Below are positions 1 to 8,066 of a stretch of DNA of 64,000 nucleotides, piece by piece. The stretch is from Natrinema sp. CBA1119 (GTDB lineage Archaea > Halobacteriota > Halobacteria > Halobacteriales > Natrialbaceae), in the NCBI RefSeq assembly GCF_002572525.1, contig NZ_PDBS01000001.1:620001-684000 (forward strand), read 5' to 3'. Position 1 is the first letter of the stretch, and every line of letters begins with the position of its first letter. The notes under the pieces are model-generated. The model did no database searches. It saw nothing but the letters and a program-made list of their open reading frames with translations, and was not told the origin of the DNA. The position numbers were made by a program, and so were the translations under genes.

Positions 1-1781
1 GTCGCGGTCGTCGTCGATGGATAGGCACCAGTCCGATCGATCAGCGTCTGATACGGGTGGTCAGTGTGAAGTTGCTGATCCCTCCGAATTTCATCACCCG
101 AGGGTGAGCCAGTCAGTTCGCCGATCGCCTGGGCCGCGGCGAGTTCCGTCTGGTCGTACGCGAGGCGCTCGTGGTGATCCGAGAAAACCGGGTTGTCGGC
201 GTTGCTCCCGGGAGCGAGGACCATCGCGCCGGGAAAAACGAGCGAGAACAGGATCAACACGGTGACGGCGAGTGCCGGCGTCAGGCTCCCCCGAAGCGTC
301 TGCAGTCCGATCGCACCGAGGATGGCCATCGGCGCGTAGAGGAACGCGAACCAGCGCGTGGGGATGAAGTTCCGGATGCCGAACATCGGCAATCCGAGGA
401 CGAACACGAGCATGAACGCCGCCGCAAGCAGGAGGGTGAACACCGACTGTTCGGCGCGTCGCCTGTGGACAACGTACAGACAGCCGACGAACGTTACTCC
501 GAGCAAGAGTAGGAAGCCGAGCGCGTCCACGTAGGGAACCACCTGATCGATCAGCGACGGTGCGGCCTCGGCCCCTGCCTCACCGCCGTCGGACGAGGAC
601 GCGCTCGCGATATTGAGGAAGCCGGCGCTCTCCTCGAGTGTCTGTGAGAAGTAGCTCAGAACCGTGGCCAGGAACGACTCCTGTCGGTACGGCGTGAGCG
701 ACCAGACGAAGATCGTCAGCCCCAGATTGAAGACGACGAGCCCGACGAGGTTGACCGGTTTCTTCGTCCGGAAGACGCTCGTATCGAGCCGCGTCAGCCC
801 CAGCGGACCGATCACGAACACGACCTGTGCGAGAAACGCCGCGAGCAGCAAGACGAGCATGATGAACGTCGACACCTGGTGCGTGAGGATGACGGCGACG
901 CTCATCAGGAGGAGGAGGGAGAAGTCCCGGATCGTGTACTCGATCCGCATCACCCGGATCAGCGCGTACAGCATCCCGAGGAAGAAGACCAAGCCCAGAC
1001 TCGTCGGGATGATATGCATTCCCCACCTCGCGACGTGACTCGAGAACGCGTAGAGCGCCGTCGCCAGCACCGCCCACCGCACCGGGACGAGCAGGTTCGT
1101 CGTCGAGTAGACGAGCAGGGCTGCCAGGGGCATCACGATTCCGACGGAGAGGTACAACGCGGCGCGAATCGGAACGTCGTACAGCAGTGACGAGGTGGCC
1201 ACCAGCAGGTGGTAGAACGGCGATCCGTAGTGTTTGTCGTGAGAGATCGCGCTCAGGGACTCCTCCGTTAGAATCGCGTCGACGAACCCCTGGTGCGTCC
1301 AGATATCGATCCCGACGTACCCCGGCGTCGCGTACAGTGCGGTAAACCGGAAGACGAACGCGAAGCAGACGATCTGAAACACCAGCAGTCCGGGATGGAG
1401 GTCGCGGTCGCTCGCGAAGAGGACCTGGCCGATAACGAGCGTCCCGACGACGCTCGCCAGTCCGAAGAAGAGGAGGGTTCGCTCCCCCTGTATGACAGTG
1501 AGCGTCACGAGCGCGGCGAGTCCGACCAGCACGACACTCGGGAGCGCCATCGTCACCGCGGACGGGAGGGTCGGGAACGTCTGCGCGTCGTCCCGCTGCT
1601 GGTACAAGGAGAGAAGATACAGCGCACACGCGGTTCCGAGTACCAGCGGGACGGTATTGATGTACAGCTGCGACGTGAGGAATCGGAGCGGGAACAGCAG
1701 CGCTGCGAACAGGAACCCAGCGATCGCCGCGAGCGTGTCGAGTCGCAGCGGCCGCAGTTCCGACAACGAGCTAAACTTCAT
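1..1781 (-). CDS. Large multi-spanning membrane protein, GT-C glycosyltransferase-like, partial
   Basis: The frame opens with ATG at 1781 and stays open to the left edge, so at least 593 residues are visible and the C-terminus is missing. It reads as a polytopic membrane protein with about ten or more hydrophobic segments; the first two lie near residues 17-36 and 43-58. A loop after the early helices carries DIWTH (residues 159-163), followed by HYGSPFYHL. Acidic and His residues in an early extracytoplasmic loop are typical of GT-C enzymes, which move sugars from lipid carriers on the outer face of the membrane. It is the last visible gene of the glycan operon and overlaps the GT4 gene by 11 bp. 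The GT-C assignment is inference from topology, loop motif and context; a flippase or polymerase is also possible. Confidence 0.7.
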   Translation of the reverse strand, partial: MKFSSLSELRPLRLDTLAAIAGFLFAALLFPLRFLTSQLYINTVPLVLGTACALYLLSLYQQRDDAQTFPTLPSAVTMALPSVVLVGLAALVTLTVIQGERTLLFFGLASVVGTLVIGQVLFASDRDLHPGLLVFQIVCFAFVFRFTALYATPGYVGIDIWTHQGFVDAILTEESLSAISHDKHYGSPFYHLLVATSSLLYDVPIRAALYLSVGIVMPLAALLVYSTTNLLVPVRWAVLATALYAFSSHVARWGMHIIPTSLGLVFFLGMLYALIRVMRIEYTIRDFSLLLLMSVAVILTHQVSTFIMLVLLLAAFLAQVVFVIGPLGLTRLDTSVFRTKKPVNLVGLVVFNLGLTIFVWSLTPYRQESFLATVLSYFSQTLEESAGFLNIASASSSDGGEAGAEAAPSLIDQVVPYVDALGFLLLLGVTFVGCLYVVHRRRAEQSVFTLLLAAAFMLVFVLGLPMFGIRNFIPTRWFAFLYAPMAILGAIGLQTLRGSLTPALAVTVLILFSLVFPGAMVLAPGSNADNPVFSDHHERLAYDQTELAAAQAIGELTGSPSGDEIRRDQQLHTDHPYQTLIDRTGAYPSTTTA

Positions 1782-2733
1782 GACTGACCCCCGCTCGATG
1801 GGTCGTCCCGGTCGGCCGCTCGAGGACGCGACGATACACGTCGAGGAGCTGGTCGCCCATCGCCTCGAGCCCGAGCCCGTCGATCGCGTCGCGCCCGTTC
1901 GACCGACGAGCGCCGTCGAGGACGCGCTCGAGGCCGGCGGCGAGTTCGTCGTCGGTCGTCCCCACGACGCAGTCATCGACGTCGCCGATCGTCTCGCGGA
2001 CGAAGCCGACGTCGGTCGAGACGATCGGGACGGTACAGGCGGCGGCCTCCTTGACGACCAGCGGCCCGCTTTCACGCGTCGATGTCACGAGGAGGACGTC
2101 GCTCGCGTTCATGTAGTAGGGCATTTCTTCGTAGGGGACGTCGTCGATCGTCCGTACCTCGAGGTCGACGTCGGCGCGGTCGGCGACGCGTTCGGCTCGC
2201 GGGAAGTCCTTGACGTCCCGACTCCGGTCGTACGGAAACAGCGCGACCCGCGCGTCGGTGTCCCACCCGATTCGATTGCGAGCCTCCTCGCGCGGGATCG
2301 GTCTGAACAGCTCCGTGTCGATGCCGAACGGGATCTCGACGTGTTCGGCGTCGAGTTCGCGGGACATCGCCGGGCTCGGGACGATCGTCGCGTCGGCGAA
2401 CCGAGCGCCGTACCGGCTGATCCGACGGAGCCACCCCATGTCGCTCATCAGGTCCGTTCCCCAGAGGCTCAACACGACGGGACGGGTCGGCTGAGCGAGG
2501 AGGAACGGCGCGACGAGGCCGTAGTGGCCGTGGACGAGATCGTACTCGTCCGACAGGACGTGGGAGAGAACGCGCGGGTAAAAGCGGAGGTAATCCAGCG
2601 GCGTCCGTGGAGAGTCGGCACTGTACTCCCCGGGAACGCCGACGACGGTACACTCGATACCGCGGTCCTCGAGGACCGATATCTGCTGTTCGAAGAACGA
2701 TCGCGTGGAGGTGATGAGATGAAGGACGTGCAT
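1771..2733 (-). CDS. Glycosyltransferase family 4 (group 1)
   Basis: This 320-residue soluble protein has a GT-B two-domain layout. The N-terminal Rossmann half begins MHVLHLITSTRSFFEQQ and includes DLVHGHYGLVAPFLL, the acceptor-side pattern of GT4 enzymes. The C-terminal half carries ESGPLVVKEAAACTVPIVST, the conserved EX7E-type nucleotide-sugar binding motif. It probably transfers a sugar from a nucleotide donor to a lipid-linked glycan on the cytoplasmic face. It starts 2 bp after the DUF354 gene stops and its end overlaps the next gene by 11 bp, so translational coupling is likely. The sugar and acceptor cannot be read from the sequence. At 320 residues it is slightly shorter than typical GT4 enzymes. 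Confidence 0.85.
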   Translation of the reverse strand: MHVLHLITSTRSFFEQQISVLEDRGIECTVVGVPGEYSADSPRTPLDYLRFYPRVLSHVLSDEYDLVHGHYGLVAPFLLAQPTRPVVLSLWGTDLMSDMGWLRRISRYGARFADATIVPSPAMSRELDAEHVEIPFGIDTELFRPIPREEARNRIGWDTDARVALFPYDRSRDVKDFPRAERVADRADVDLEVRTIDDVPYEEMPYYMNASDVLLVTSTRESGPLVVKEAAACTVPIVSTDVGFVRETIGDVDDCVVGTTDDELAAGLERVLDGARRSNGRDAIDGLGLEAMGDQLLDVYRRVLERPTGTTHRAGVSHEV

Positions 2734-2735
2734 AG

Positions 2736-3806
2736 TTAGCCAGGATTCGACGCGAGCGTCGATTTGTTCGGATCGGTTCCGGAGCCGGCCGTCTCGACCT
2801 CGCGGACGATGACGTCGGTGACGTCAGTCCGGTCGGCGAGGAGCCGGTCGCGTCGGCGCTGCCACGTCGATCGATCGCCGTCTTCGACGATCGATACCGC
2901 CCGCTCGAGCGATCGAACGTGGCGATCCTCGCCGTTGTAGCTGAAGACGAGATCGTACTCCTCGTCGAGTTCGGTCACGTACCCGAGCGCGAGCGAGTTC
3001 ACGTACACCGCCGGCGTCCCGAGGACCGCCGCCTCGGCGGCCATCGTCGCACCCTCGCCGACGAAACAGTCCGCGTAGGCGAGCAGATCGTGCATTCGGT
3101 CCGGCGCCAGCGCGTACCGGTGGGACTCGAGTTCGGCCGGAAGATCGACTTCCGACGTGAGCAAGACGGTCGCGCCGGCGTCCTCGAGACGGTCGACGGC
3201 GTCGACGGGATCGTCGAATCCGCCCTGCCCGACGTCGTGCGAGGAGTCCCAGCTGCTCAACCGCATCACCACCAGGGTGTCGTCCGGTTCGAGCCCGGCG
3301 TCCGCGAGGACGGCGGGATCGGGGTCGAACCGGTCGGGGTGCAGGTACGCGAGTTCGTGATAGCCGGGGTACGTGCGGTGCTTCGAGCCGATGTCTCCCT
3401 GATAGCACTCGGGCGTACAGACGGCATCGGCGAACGGATACGCGAGTTTCGTGATGATCGTCGCGTGTTCCGTGTCGTAGAAGACGACGCTCTTCGCACC
3501 GACCACCGACGCGACGTGAGCCGCGGCGACGCCGCCGATCGCCGTGATCACGTCCGGCTCTATCCGTCGCGCCCGTCGCAGGAGCCGCGTCTCGTAGGTC
3601 GCCTGCACGGCCGCCAGCGAGAACAGCGAGTTCGACTCGCCGGCCAGCACCTCGTGGTCGATTCCCGCGCGCTCGAGCAGTTCGACCGTCACCTCGTTTT
3701 CGCGGGCGAAGATGTGGAGCTCGTGGCCCTGCGACTGGAGCTCCCGGATCGCGTGCTTGAAGAAGTGGACGTGACCCGGATGCTGGATCGTCACGATCGC
3801 ACGCAT
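2736..3806 (-). CDS. DUF354 family protein (GT-B/2-epimerase-like fold)
   Basis: This 356-residue protein starts MRAIVTIQHPGHVHFFKH, the hallmark N-terminus of DUF354, a family related in fold to UDP-GlcNAc 2-epimerases and GT-B glycosyltransferases. A Gly-rich segment (ITAIGGVAAAHVAS) and the later block VGEGATMAAEAAVLGTPAV match the nucleotide-sugar binding half of such folds. In archaea and bacteria the family usually lies in polysaccharide or N-glycosylation loci, as here. Its stop codon is 2 bp from the GT4 start, and its own start overlaps the GT2 stop by one base (TGATG). The reaction has not been established for the family; transferase and epimerase activity are both possible. Confidence 0.8.
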   Translation of the reverse strand: MRAIVTIQHPGHVHFFKHAIRELQSQGHELHIFARENEVTVELLERAGIDHEVLAGESNSLFSLAAVQATYETRLLRRARRIEPDVITAIGGVAAAHVASVVGAKSVVFYDTEHATIITKLAYPFADAVCTPECYQGDIGSKHRTYPGYHELAYLHPDRFDPDPAVLADAGLEPDDTLVVMRLSSWDSSHDVGQGGFDDPVDAVDRLEDAGATVLLTSEVDLPAELESHRYALAPDRMHDLLAYADCFVGEGATMAAEAAVLGTPAVYVNSLALGYVTELDEEYDLVFSYNGEDRHVRSLERAVSIVEDGDRSTWQRRRDRLLADRTDVTDVIVREVETAGSGTDPNKSTLASNPG

Positions 3807-4894
3807 CAGCGACGCACCCCCAGTTCGGCGTTGTCCCTCGCGTCGGTTCGCATCGCGACTAGGAACAGCCCGACGCTGGTGAGGAACGCGAACGCGGCCG
3901 CGGTCGGTTCGCGCACCGACGCCTCGCCGTCGACTGCGTTCACGCCACCGAGGGTCGCGATCGCGGCTGCGGCCGCCAGCACGGCCATCCCCGCCGCGTA
4001 ACAGAGGACGGTGGGGTGCAGTCTATCGACGGCGAACTGAGCCGTCATCCGCTGACAGAAGCCACGCAGGAGCGTGATCGAGGTGACCGGGATAAAGGTC
4101 TTGTACTCGATCGTACTCTCCTCGTCGGCGTAGACGGCCGGCATCGACACGTCAGCGACGCGCATCTCCGCGATGTTCAGTCGGACGAGCAGGTCGTTGG
4201 GATACTCGTGATCGTCCGGAAGCGCCTCGATATCGATCGCCGACAGCGCGTCGTGAGAGATCGCAGTGTACCCGTTCTGGGGGTCCTGCAAGCGCCAGTA
4301 GCCGCTCGCGATCTTCGTGAGCTGGGTCAGGACCCAGTTACCGAACAACCGGAACGGTGGCATCTCCCGACGCGAGGCCCGATCGGCGAGTCGGTTCCCC
4401 TTCGCGTAGTCGGCGTCGCCCTCCACGATCGGATCCAGGAGCGTCGGGAGCTGATCCGGATCCATCTGTCCATCAGCGTCCATCGTGACCGTGATATCGA
4501 TGTCGTCGTCGTCGCGTGCGCGAACATAACCGGTTCGCAACGCGCCGCCGGCACCCTGATTCTCCGCGTGCCGAATGGGGACGATTTCCGGGTCCACGAC
4601 TGCACCGCCGTCCGGGAGGGACGCGCGGAGTTGCTCGCTCTCGTCCTCGAGCGCATCGTTCTCGGACGCCCCAGTCTCGGGACGGCCGCTTTCGAGCGCG
4701 TCGCTTTCGACTCGATCTCCCTCCCTCGAGGCGGCCGCGTACGTCTGAATGATCCGCCAGGTGTCGTCCGTCGAGTCGTCGTCGACGGCGTAGATGCGGT
4801 CGACGAAGTCGGGCATCGTCGCGAGGACGTCACCGACGTGATCTTCCTCGTTGTACGCCGGGACGATCACGCCGATCGTGTGTCTTCGGTACAT
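3806..4894 (-). CDS. Glycosyltransferase family 2, dolichol-phosphate-mannose-synthase type
   Basis: This 362-residue GT-A glycosyltransferase begins with IGVIVPAYNEEDHVGDVL. Nucleotide-binding acids are at DDDST (residues 38-42) and the metal-binding DAD is at residues 139-141. Two hydrophobic helices near residues 295-320 and 330-350 anchor the C-terminus in the membrane, as in AglJ- or Dpm1-like enzymes that charge dolichol phosphate. A charged, Ser/Glu-rich insert of about 50 residues (roughly 54-103) interrupts the catalytic domain between the first acidic motif and the HAENQGAGGALR segment. Most relatives lack this; it may be a flexible loop. The gene is joined to its neighbours by one-base stop/start overlaps on both sides. 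Confidence 0.88.
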   Translation of the reverse strand: MYRRHTIGVIVPAYNEEDHVGDVLATMPDFVDRIYAVDDDSTDDTWRIIQTYAAASREGDRVESDALESGRPETGASENDALEDESEQLRASLPDGGAVVDPEIVPIRHAENQGAGGALRTGYVRARDDDDIDITVTMDADGQMDPDQLPTLLDPIVEGDADYAKGNRLADRASRREMPPFRLFGNWVLTQLTKIASGYWRLQDPQNGYTAISHDALSAIDIEALPDDHEYPNDLLVRLNIAEMRVADVSMPAVYADEESTIEYKTFIPVTSITLLRGFCQRMTAQFAVDRLHPTVLCYAAGMAVLAAAAAIATLGGVNAVDGEASVREPTAAAFAFLTSVGLFLVAMRTDARDNAELGVRR

Positions 4895-6294
4895 TATAAA
4901 CTGCGATAGACGAGTTCGGCGTCGGCTGCATCGTTCGGTTCGAACGCGCCCGCGATGTCGATCAGTGCGGCGTCGTCGTCGAGGTCTGCCGCGACATCGT
5001 CGAGTTCGATATCCTCGAACTCCGAGTGCGAGGTCGTGAGGAGGACGGCGTCGAATCCGTCGAACGAGAGCGATTCCTGAATGTCGATGTCGAACGAGTT
5101 TCGGATCTCGTCGTGGTCGGCGTACGGATCGTATCCCGCGACATCGATATCGAACTCGTGGAGGTGGTCGACGACGTTCGCGACCTTCGAACTGCGGATG
5201 TCACCCACGTCCGACTTGTACGCGAGTCCGAGCACCAGCACGCGGCTCTCTCGCAGTGTCTTATGACACTCGTTGAGCGCCTTGATCGTCAACTCGGCGA
5301 CGTGGTTCGGCATCGACTCGTTGACCTTCCGGCTCGTGAGCATCAGTTCCGGATCCACACCGTCTCGCTTCGCGCGATGCGCGAAGAAGTACGGATCGAC
5401 CGGAATGCAGTGCCCGCCGACGAGCCCCGGCCGGTAGTCGTGGAAGTTCCACTTCGTCCGCGCCGCCTCGAGCACCTCTCGCGTGTCGAGCCCCATCTGT
5501 TCGAAGGCCATCGATAGCTCGTTGACGAGCGCGATGTTGACGTCGCGCTGGATGTTTTCGATGACCTTGCAGGCCTCGGCAACCTCGATCGACGGGGCGG
5601 GGTGGACGCCCGCGTCGACGACCGATTCGTACAGCGTCGCGACGTCCTCGAGGACCGTGTCGTTTTGCGCACCGACCACCTTGACGACGTCCTCGAGCCC
5701 GTGGTCGTTGTCGGCCGGCGTCGCGCGTTCGGGCGAGTAGCCGACGAAGAAATCCTCGCCCGCGCTCAGCCCGGACGCGTCCTCGAGCGCCGGGACGAGG
5801 ATCTCGCGCGTCGAGCCCGGGTAGACGGTCGACTCGAGGACGACGGTGGTTCCGGGATCCAGTTTCGACCCGACGGTCGTCGCCGCGCTCTCCACGTAGC
5901 CGAGGTCCGGCTGCTCGTCGTCGTCGATCGGCGTCGGAATCGCGATGATGACGTAGTCGGCCTCGGTGATCGTGGTCGCGTCGGTCGTATAGGAGATATC
6001 GCCGTCCTGTATGGCGTCGTCCGTGAGGTCACCGGTCGTGTCGATACCCTCCTGTAGTCGGTCGACCGTCACGTCGTCGACGTCGTAGCCGATCACGCGG
6101 TAGTCCGACTGCGCGAATCCGACCGCGAGCGGGAGGCCGACGTATCCCAGTCCGACGACGCAGATCGTCGCCTCGCGGGTCGATTGCTCCGTTGTGTGCT
6201 CGAGGGTGGTTCCCTCACCGCTCGATTCGAGCGCGTACTGACCGCTCGCTCGCTCGTCCGCTCGCTCTTCCGTATCGCCAATTATCGTGGTCAT
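4894..6294 (-). CDS. UDP-sugar (ManNAc/Glc-type) 6-dehydrogenase
   Basis: This 466-residue NAD-dependent nucleotide-sugar dehydrogenase oxidises a UDP-hexose(amine) at C6 to the uronate in two steps. The Rossmann motif GLGYVGLPLAVGF is at residues 48-60. GYSPERATPADND is near 185-197. The catalytic Cys296 lies in VGGHCIPVDPYFF, a form typical of the WecC/UDP-HexNAc dehydrogenase branch; AglM-like UDP-glucose dehydrogenase is the alternative. The first ~43 residues are an acidic, Thr-rich extension before the Rossmann fold, so translation could begin later, although no closer ATG is evident. It is the first gene of the operon and supplies uronic acid donors to the following glycosyltransferases. 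The 350-bp upstream gap contains GGGGT/ACCCC around ACTATA near 6404-6420. Confidence 0.9.
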   Translation of the reverse strand: MTTIIGDTEERADERASGQYALESSGEGTTLEHTTEQSTREATICVVGLGYVGLPLAVGFAQSDYRVIGYDVDDVTVDRLQEGIDTTGDLTDDAIQDGDISYTTDATTITEADYVIIAIPTPIDDDEQPDLGYVESAATTVGSKLDPGTTVVLESTVYPGSTREILVPALEDASGLSAGEDFFVGYSPERATPADNDHGLEDVVKVVGAQNDTVLEDVATLYESVVDAGVHPAPSIEVAEACKVIENIQRDVNIALVNELSMAFEQMGLDTREVLEAARTKWNFHDYRPGLVGGHCIPVDPYFFAHRAKRDGVDPELMLTSRKVNESMPNHVAELTIKALNECHKTLRESRVLVLGLAYKSDVGDIRSSKVANVVDHLHEFDIDVAGYDPYADHDEIRNSFDIDIQESLSFDGFDAVLLTTSHSEFEDIELDDVAADLDDDAALIDIAGAFEPNDAADAELVYRSL

Positions 6295-6607
6295 GAGTGA
6301 TCGTTATCGCGTGACCGTCACACGACCGAGTGCGACGGTGACTGTTCGAAAGTGGACGCCCGCCATCGGCGGGGCGCGCCGTAATAATCGAGAAGCCGCC
6401 GTCGGGGGTTTACTATACCCCGGATAAACGATTGCAAGCGTTCCACGCAGTGAAACCGGGAACGGGCGGGCGCTATCGACGGCAATGGCCAGTCAACGGC
6501 TCGGTGCCAGGATGAGAGCTTAAACCGTTGTTAAACGCTCCTATACGAACTCATAATGAAGGTCCCCAAAGCCGGAGTATCAGTACGGTCGGCGAGTTCA
6601 CGTCATC
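6295..6607. other. Divergent intergenic region between the glycan operon and the wHTH gene
   Basis: No gene is supported here. On the minus side the region must hold the promoter of the glycan operon; a TATA-like stretch (ctatacc) lies near 6412. On the plus side, TTAAAC occurs twice near 6520-6540, followed by tcctatacgaac. No long inverted repeat was seen beyond the short GGGGT/ACCCC pair near 6404-6420. Confidence 0.5.
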
Positions 6608-7297
6608 GTGACTCGGATCACGCACCGGCCGCCACAGAACCGCGTAATCATGGTGTCCAATCCCCAGATCGGAGTCGGAGCCCAGCTCGCATCGATTCAC
6701 AGCGCCGTCTCGATCGGAACGGGTCCGGCTTCGACTCACCACCAGGGTGCCTACGCGATTCCCTCGAGGGCGATTGTCCCCGGGGCTGGCGATCACCCCG
6801 ATGGACCGTTGTCCGCGATACAACTGCTTCGCGTGTCGTCGTTCTGGGAAACGGCCCTGATCGCGGTTCTATTCCTGCTGATCAGCGCACTCATCGGGAT
6901 TCGAATGGGCGACGTGCTGTCGAAACGCGAACTCGAGATGTCGTCGCTCCCGTTCGTCGTGAACGCAGCGGGTAACACGGACGAATCAGTCCACACGCAT
7001 GCGGACGATCACTGGGCGTCCGAATCGTATCTGTCGCCCGAAACGCCGCCGAAGCTCCTGAGCGACGAGGGCAAGGTCGTCCGGCTGCTCGTCGCAAACG
7101 ACGGTCGCATTCGCCAGCACCAGATCGCGGACGAAACGGGCTGGTCGAAGTCAAAAGTCAGCAGGATCTGCTCGCAGATGCACGCTGACGGGACGATCGA
7201 AAAGCAATCGGTCGGTCGAGAGAACGTCATCGTCTTCTCCGAACCACTGCCCGACGACGAGACGCGGTCTACTGAGATTGGGAACCCACACCCGTAA
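6608..7297 (+). CDS. Membrane-anchored winged-helix regulator
   Basis: This protein of up to 229 residues has one transmembrane helix (FWETALIAVLFLLISALIGI) preceded by a low-complexity N-terminus. It is followed by a cytoplasmic winged helix with GRIRQHQIADETGWSKSKVS as helix-turn-helix and GRENVIVF as the wing. This layout is a common haloarchaeal regulator type (DUF7343-like, MarR-related). The start could also be the ATG at 6650; the N-terminal ~75 residues are poorly conserved in character. It sits divergently upstream of the glycan operon and before glmS, so control of surface-glycan or aminosugar genes is plausible but unproven. The soluble protein at 12895-13290 has a similar winged helix without the membrane anchor. 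Confidence 0.75.
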   Translation: MTRITHRPPQNRVIMVSNPQIGVGAQLASIHSAVSIGTGPASTHHQGAYAIPSRAIVPGAGDHPDGPLSAIQLLRVSSFWETALIAVLFLLISALIGIRMGDVLSKRELEMSSLPFVVNAAGNTDESVHTHADDHWASESYLSPETPPKLLSDEGKVVRLLVANDGRIRQHQIADETGWSKSKVSRICSQMHADGTIEKQSVGRENVIVFSEPLPDDETRSTEIGNPHP

Positions 7298-8066
7298 GCA
7301 CCTGACGACCACAGCAGTATCCGTGACGACTACAGCAGTGTTCTTGGCGACTATAGCGGTGTTCGACCGGGGATATCGTTGTTTCACGGACCGAATCAGT
7401 TTCCACCGACTGCATCGCTGCCGTAGCGATCCGGTTTCGAACTCGGTCCCCGAACGACGCGGGTTTTGAGCCGCGGGAATGCGAACGGTGAGCGAAGCGA
7501 GCCGTGAGCGAGAACCGCAGGCTGTGCGATCGATATGTGAATCGTTCAATGGCTACGAGAGTGTCTCGCGTGGCAGTTTGTACTTCGACAGGGCCGTGGC
7601 TGCAAGTCAGTGCATCGTATCAGCGGACCGGTCTCGGTCACCCATTCGACCGACGACGGCCGACAGTGCACTCGGTTTACCCGTCTCGAAGCGATCTCTC
7701 ACCGCGGCACGGGAAAACTGTACGAATGTCATGCTCTGTTGTGACAACGGGCGGAGTGAGACGTGAAGCCGAAGTTGGAAAAACGAATGGGGTGTTATGC
7801 ACTCGATAGTTCGCATGATATTCGCAGTACGGTCTTATTCGTGGTATAGTAATGCCCGCTGTTGCCCGTGGTAGGAGTAGCGCCCGATCCGTCGGCAGTG
7901 AACGGATGGGCTCGATGATACCAATGACACGAAACAGTCCTCCACGGAAGGCAGCGGTCTCGAACCGACTTGCGACAGCCGTCACAACCGCCGATCGCTC
8001 CGCCGACCACCGTTCTGATAGTGTAGCGTGGTCACTGGCCACCGCTCAAACGGCGGTGATCGGCTG
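7298..8066. other. Gene-poor region upstream of glmS
   Basis: About 770 bp with no frame that looks like a real protein. It starts with three tandem 21-bp units (7304-7366), followed by mixed sequence including the GAGCGAAGCGAG motif near 7489, frequent in haloarchaeal spacers. A TATA-like gtggtatagtaatg occurs near 7842-7855, 210 bp before glmS. No convincing core promoter is visible directly upstream of the glmS ATG. Confidence 0.5.
7304..7366 (+). repeat. Three tandem imperfect 21-bp units
   Basis: Units at 7304-7324, 7325-7345 and 7346-7366 follow the pattern gRcgacyayagcRgtrttc. They begin seven bases after the stop codon of the membrane-bound regulator. In one forward frame (start 7278) they would encode a heptad, TTTAVSV/TTTAVFL/ATIAVFD. 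The frame has no other protein-like feature, so it is treated as non-coding. Confidence 0.75.

Noticed and set aside
580-1629. Long minus-strand frame (Arg/Asp-rich) inside the membrane protein gene
   Set aside because: Another frame starting at 1781 gives a continuous hydrophobic membrane protein through the same DNA; this one has no protein-like pattern.
6556-6975. Plus-strand frame starting at an ATG after a TATA-like sequence before the regulator gene
   Set aside because: Arg/Ser-rich shadow of the regulator frame; the regulator frame has the TM helix and HTH, so this is not a gene.
7304-7366. CRISPR or other spaced-repeat array
   Set aside because: Units are contiguous without spacers, only three copies, and no cas gene is in the window.
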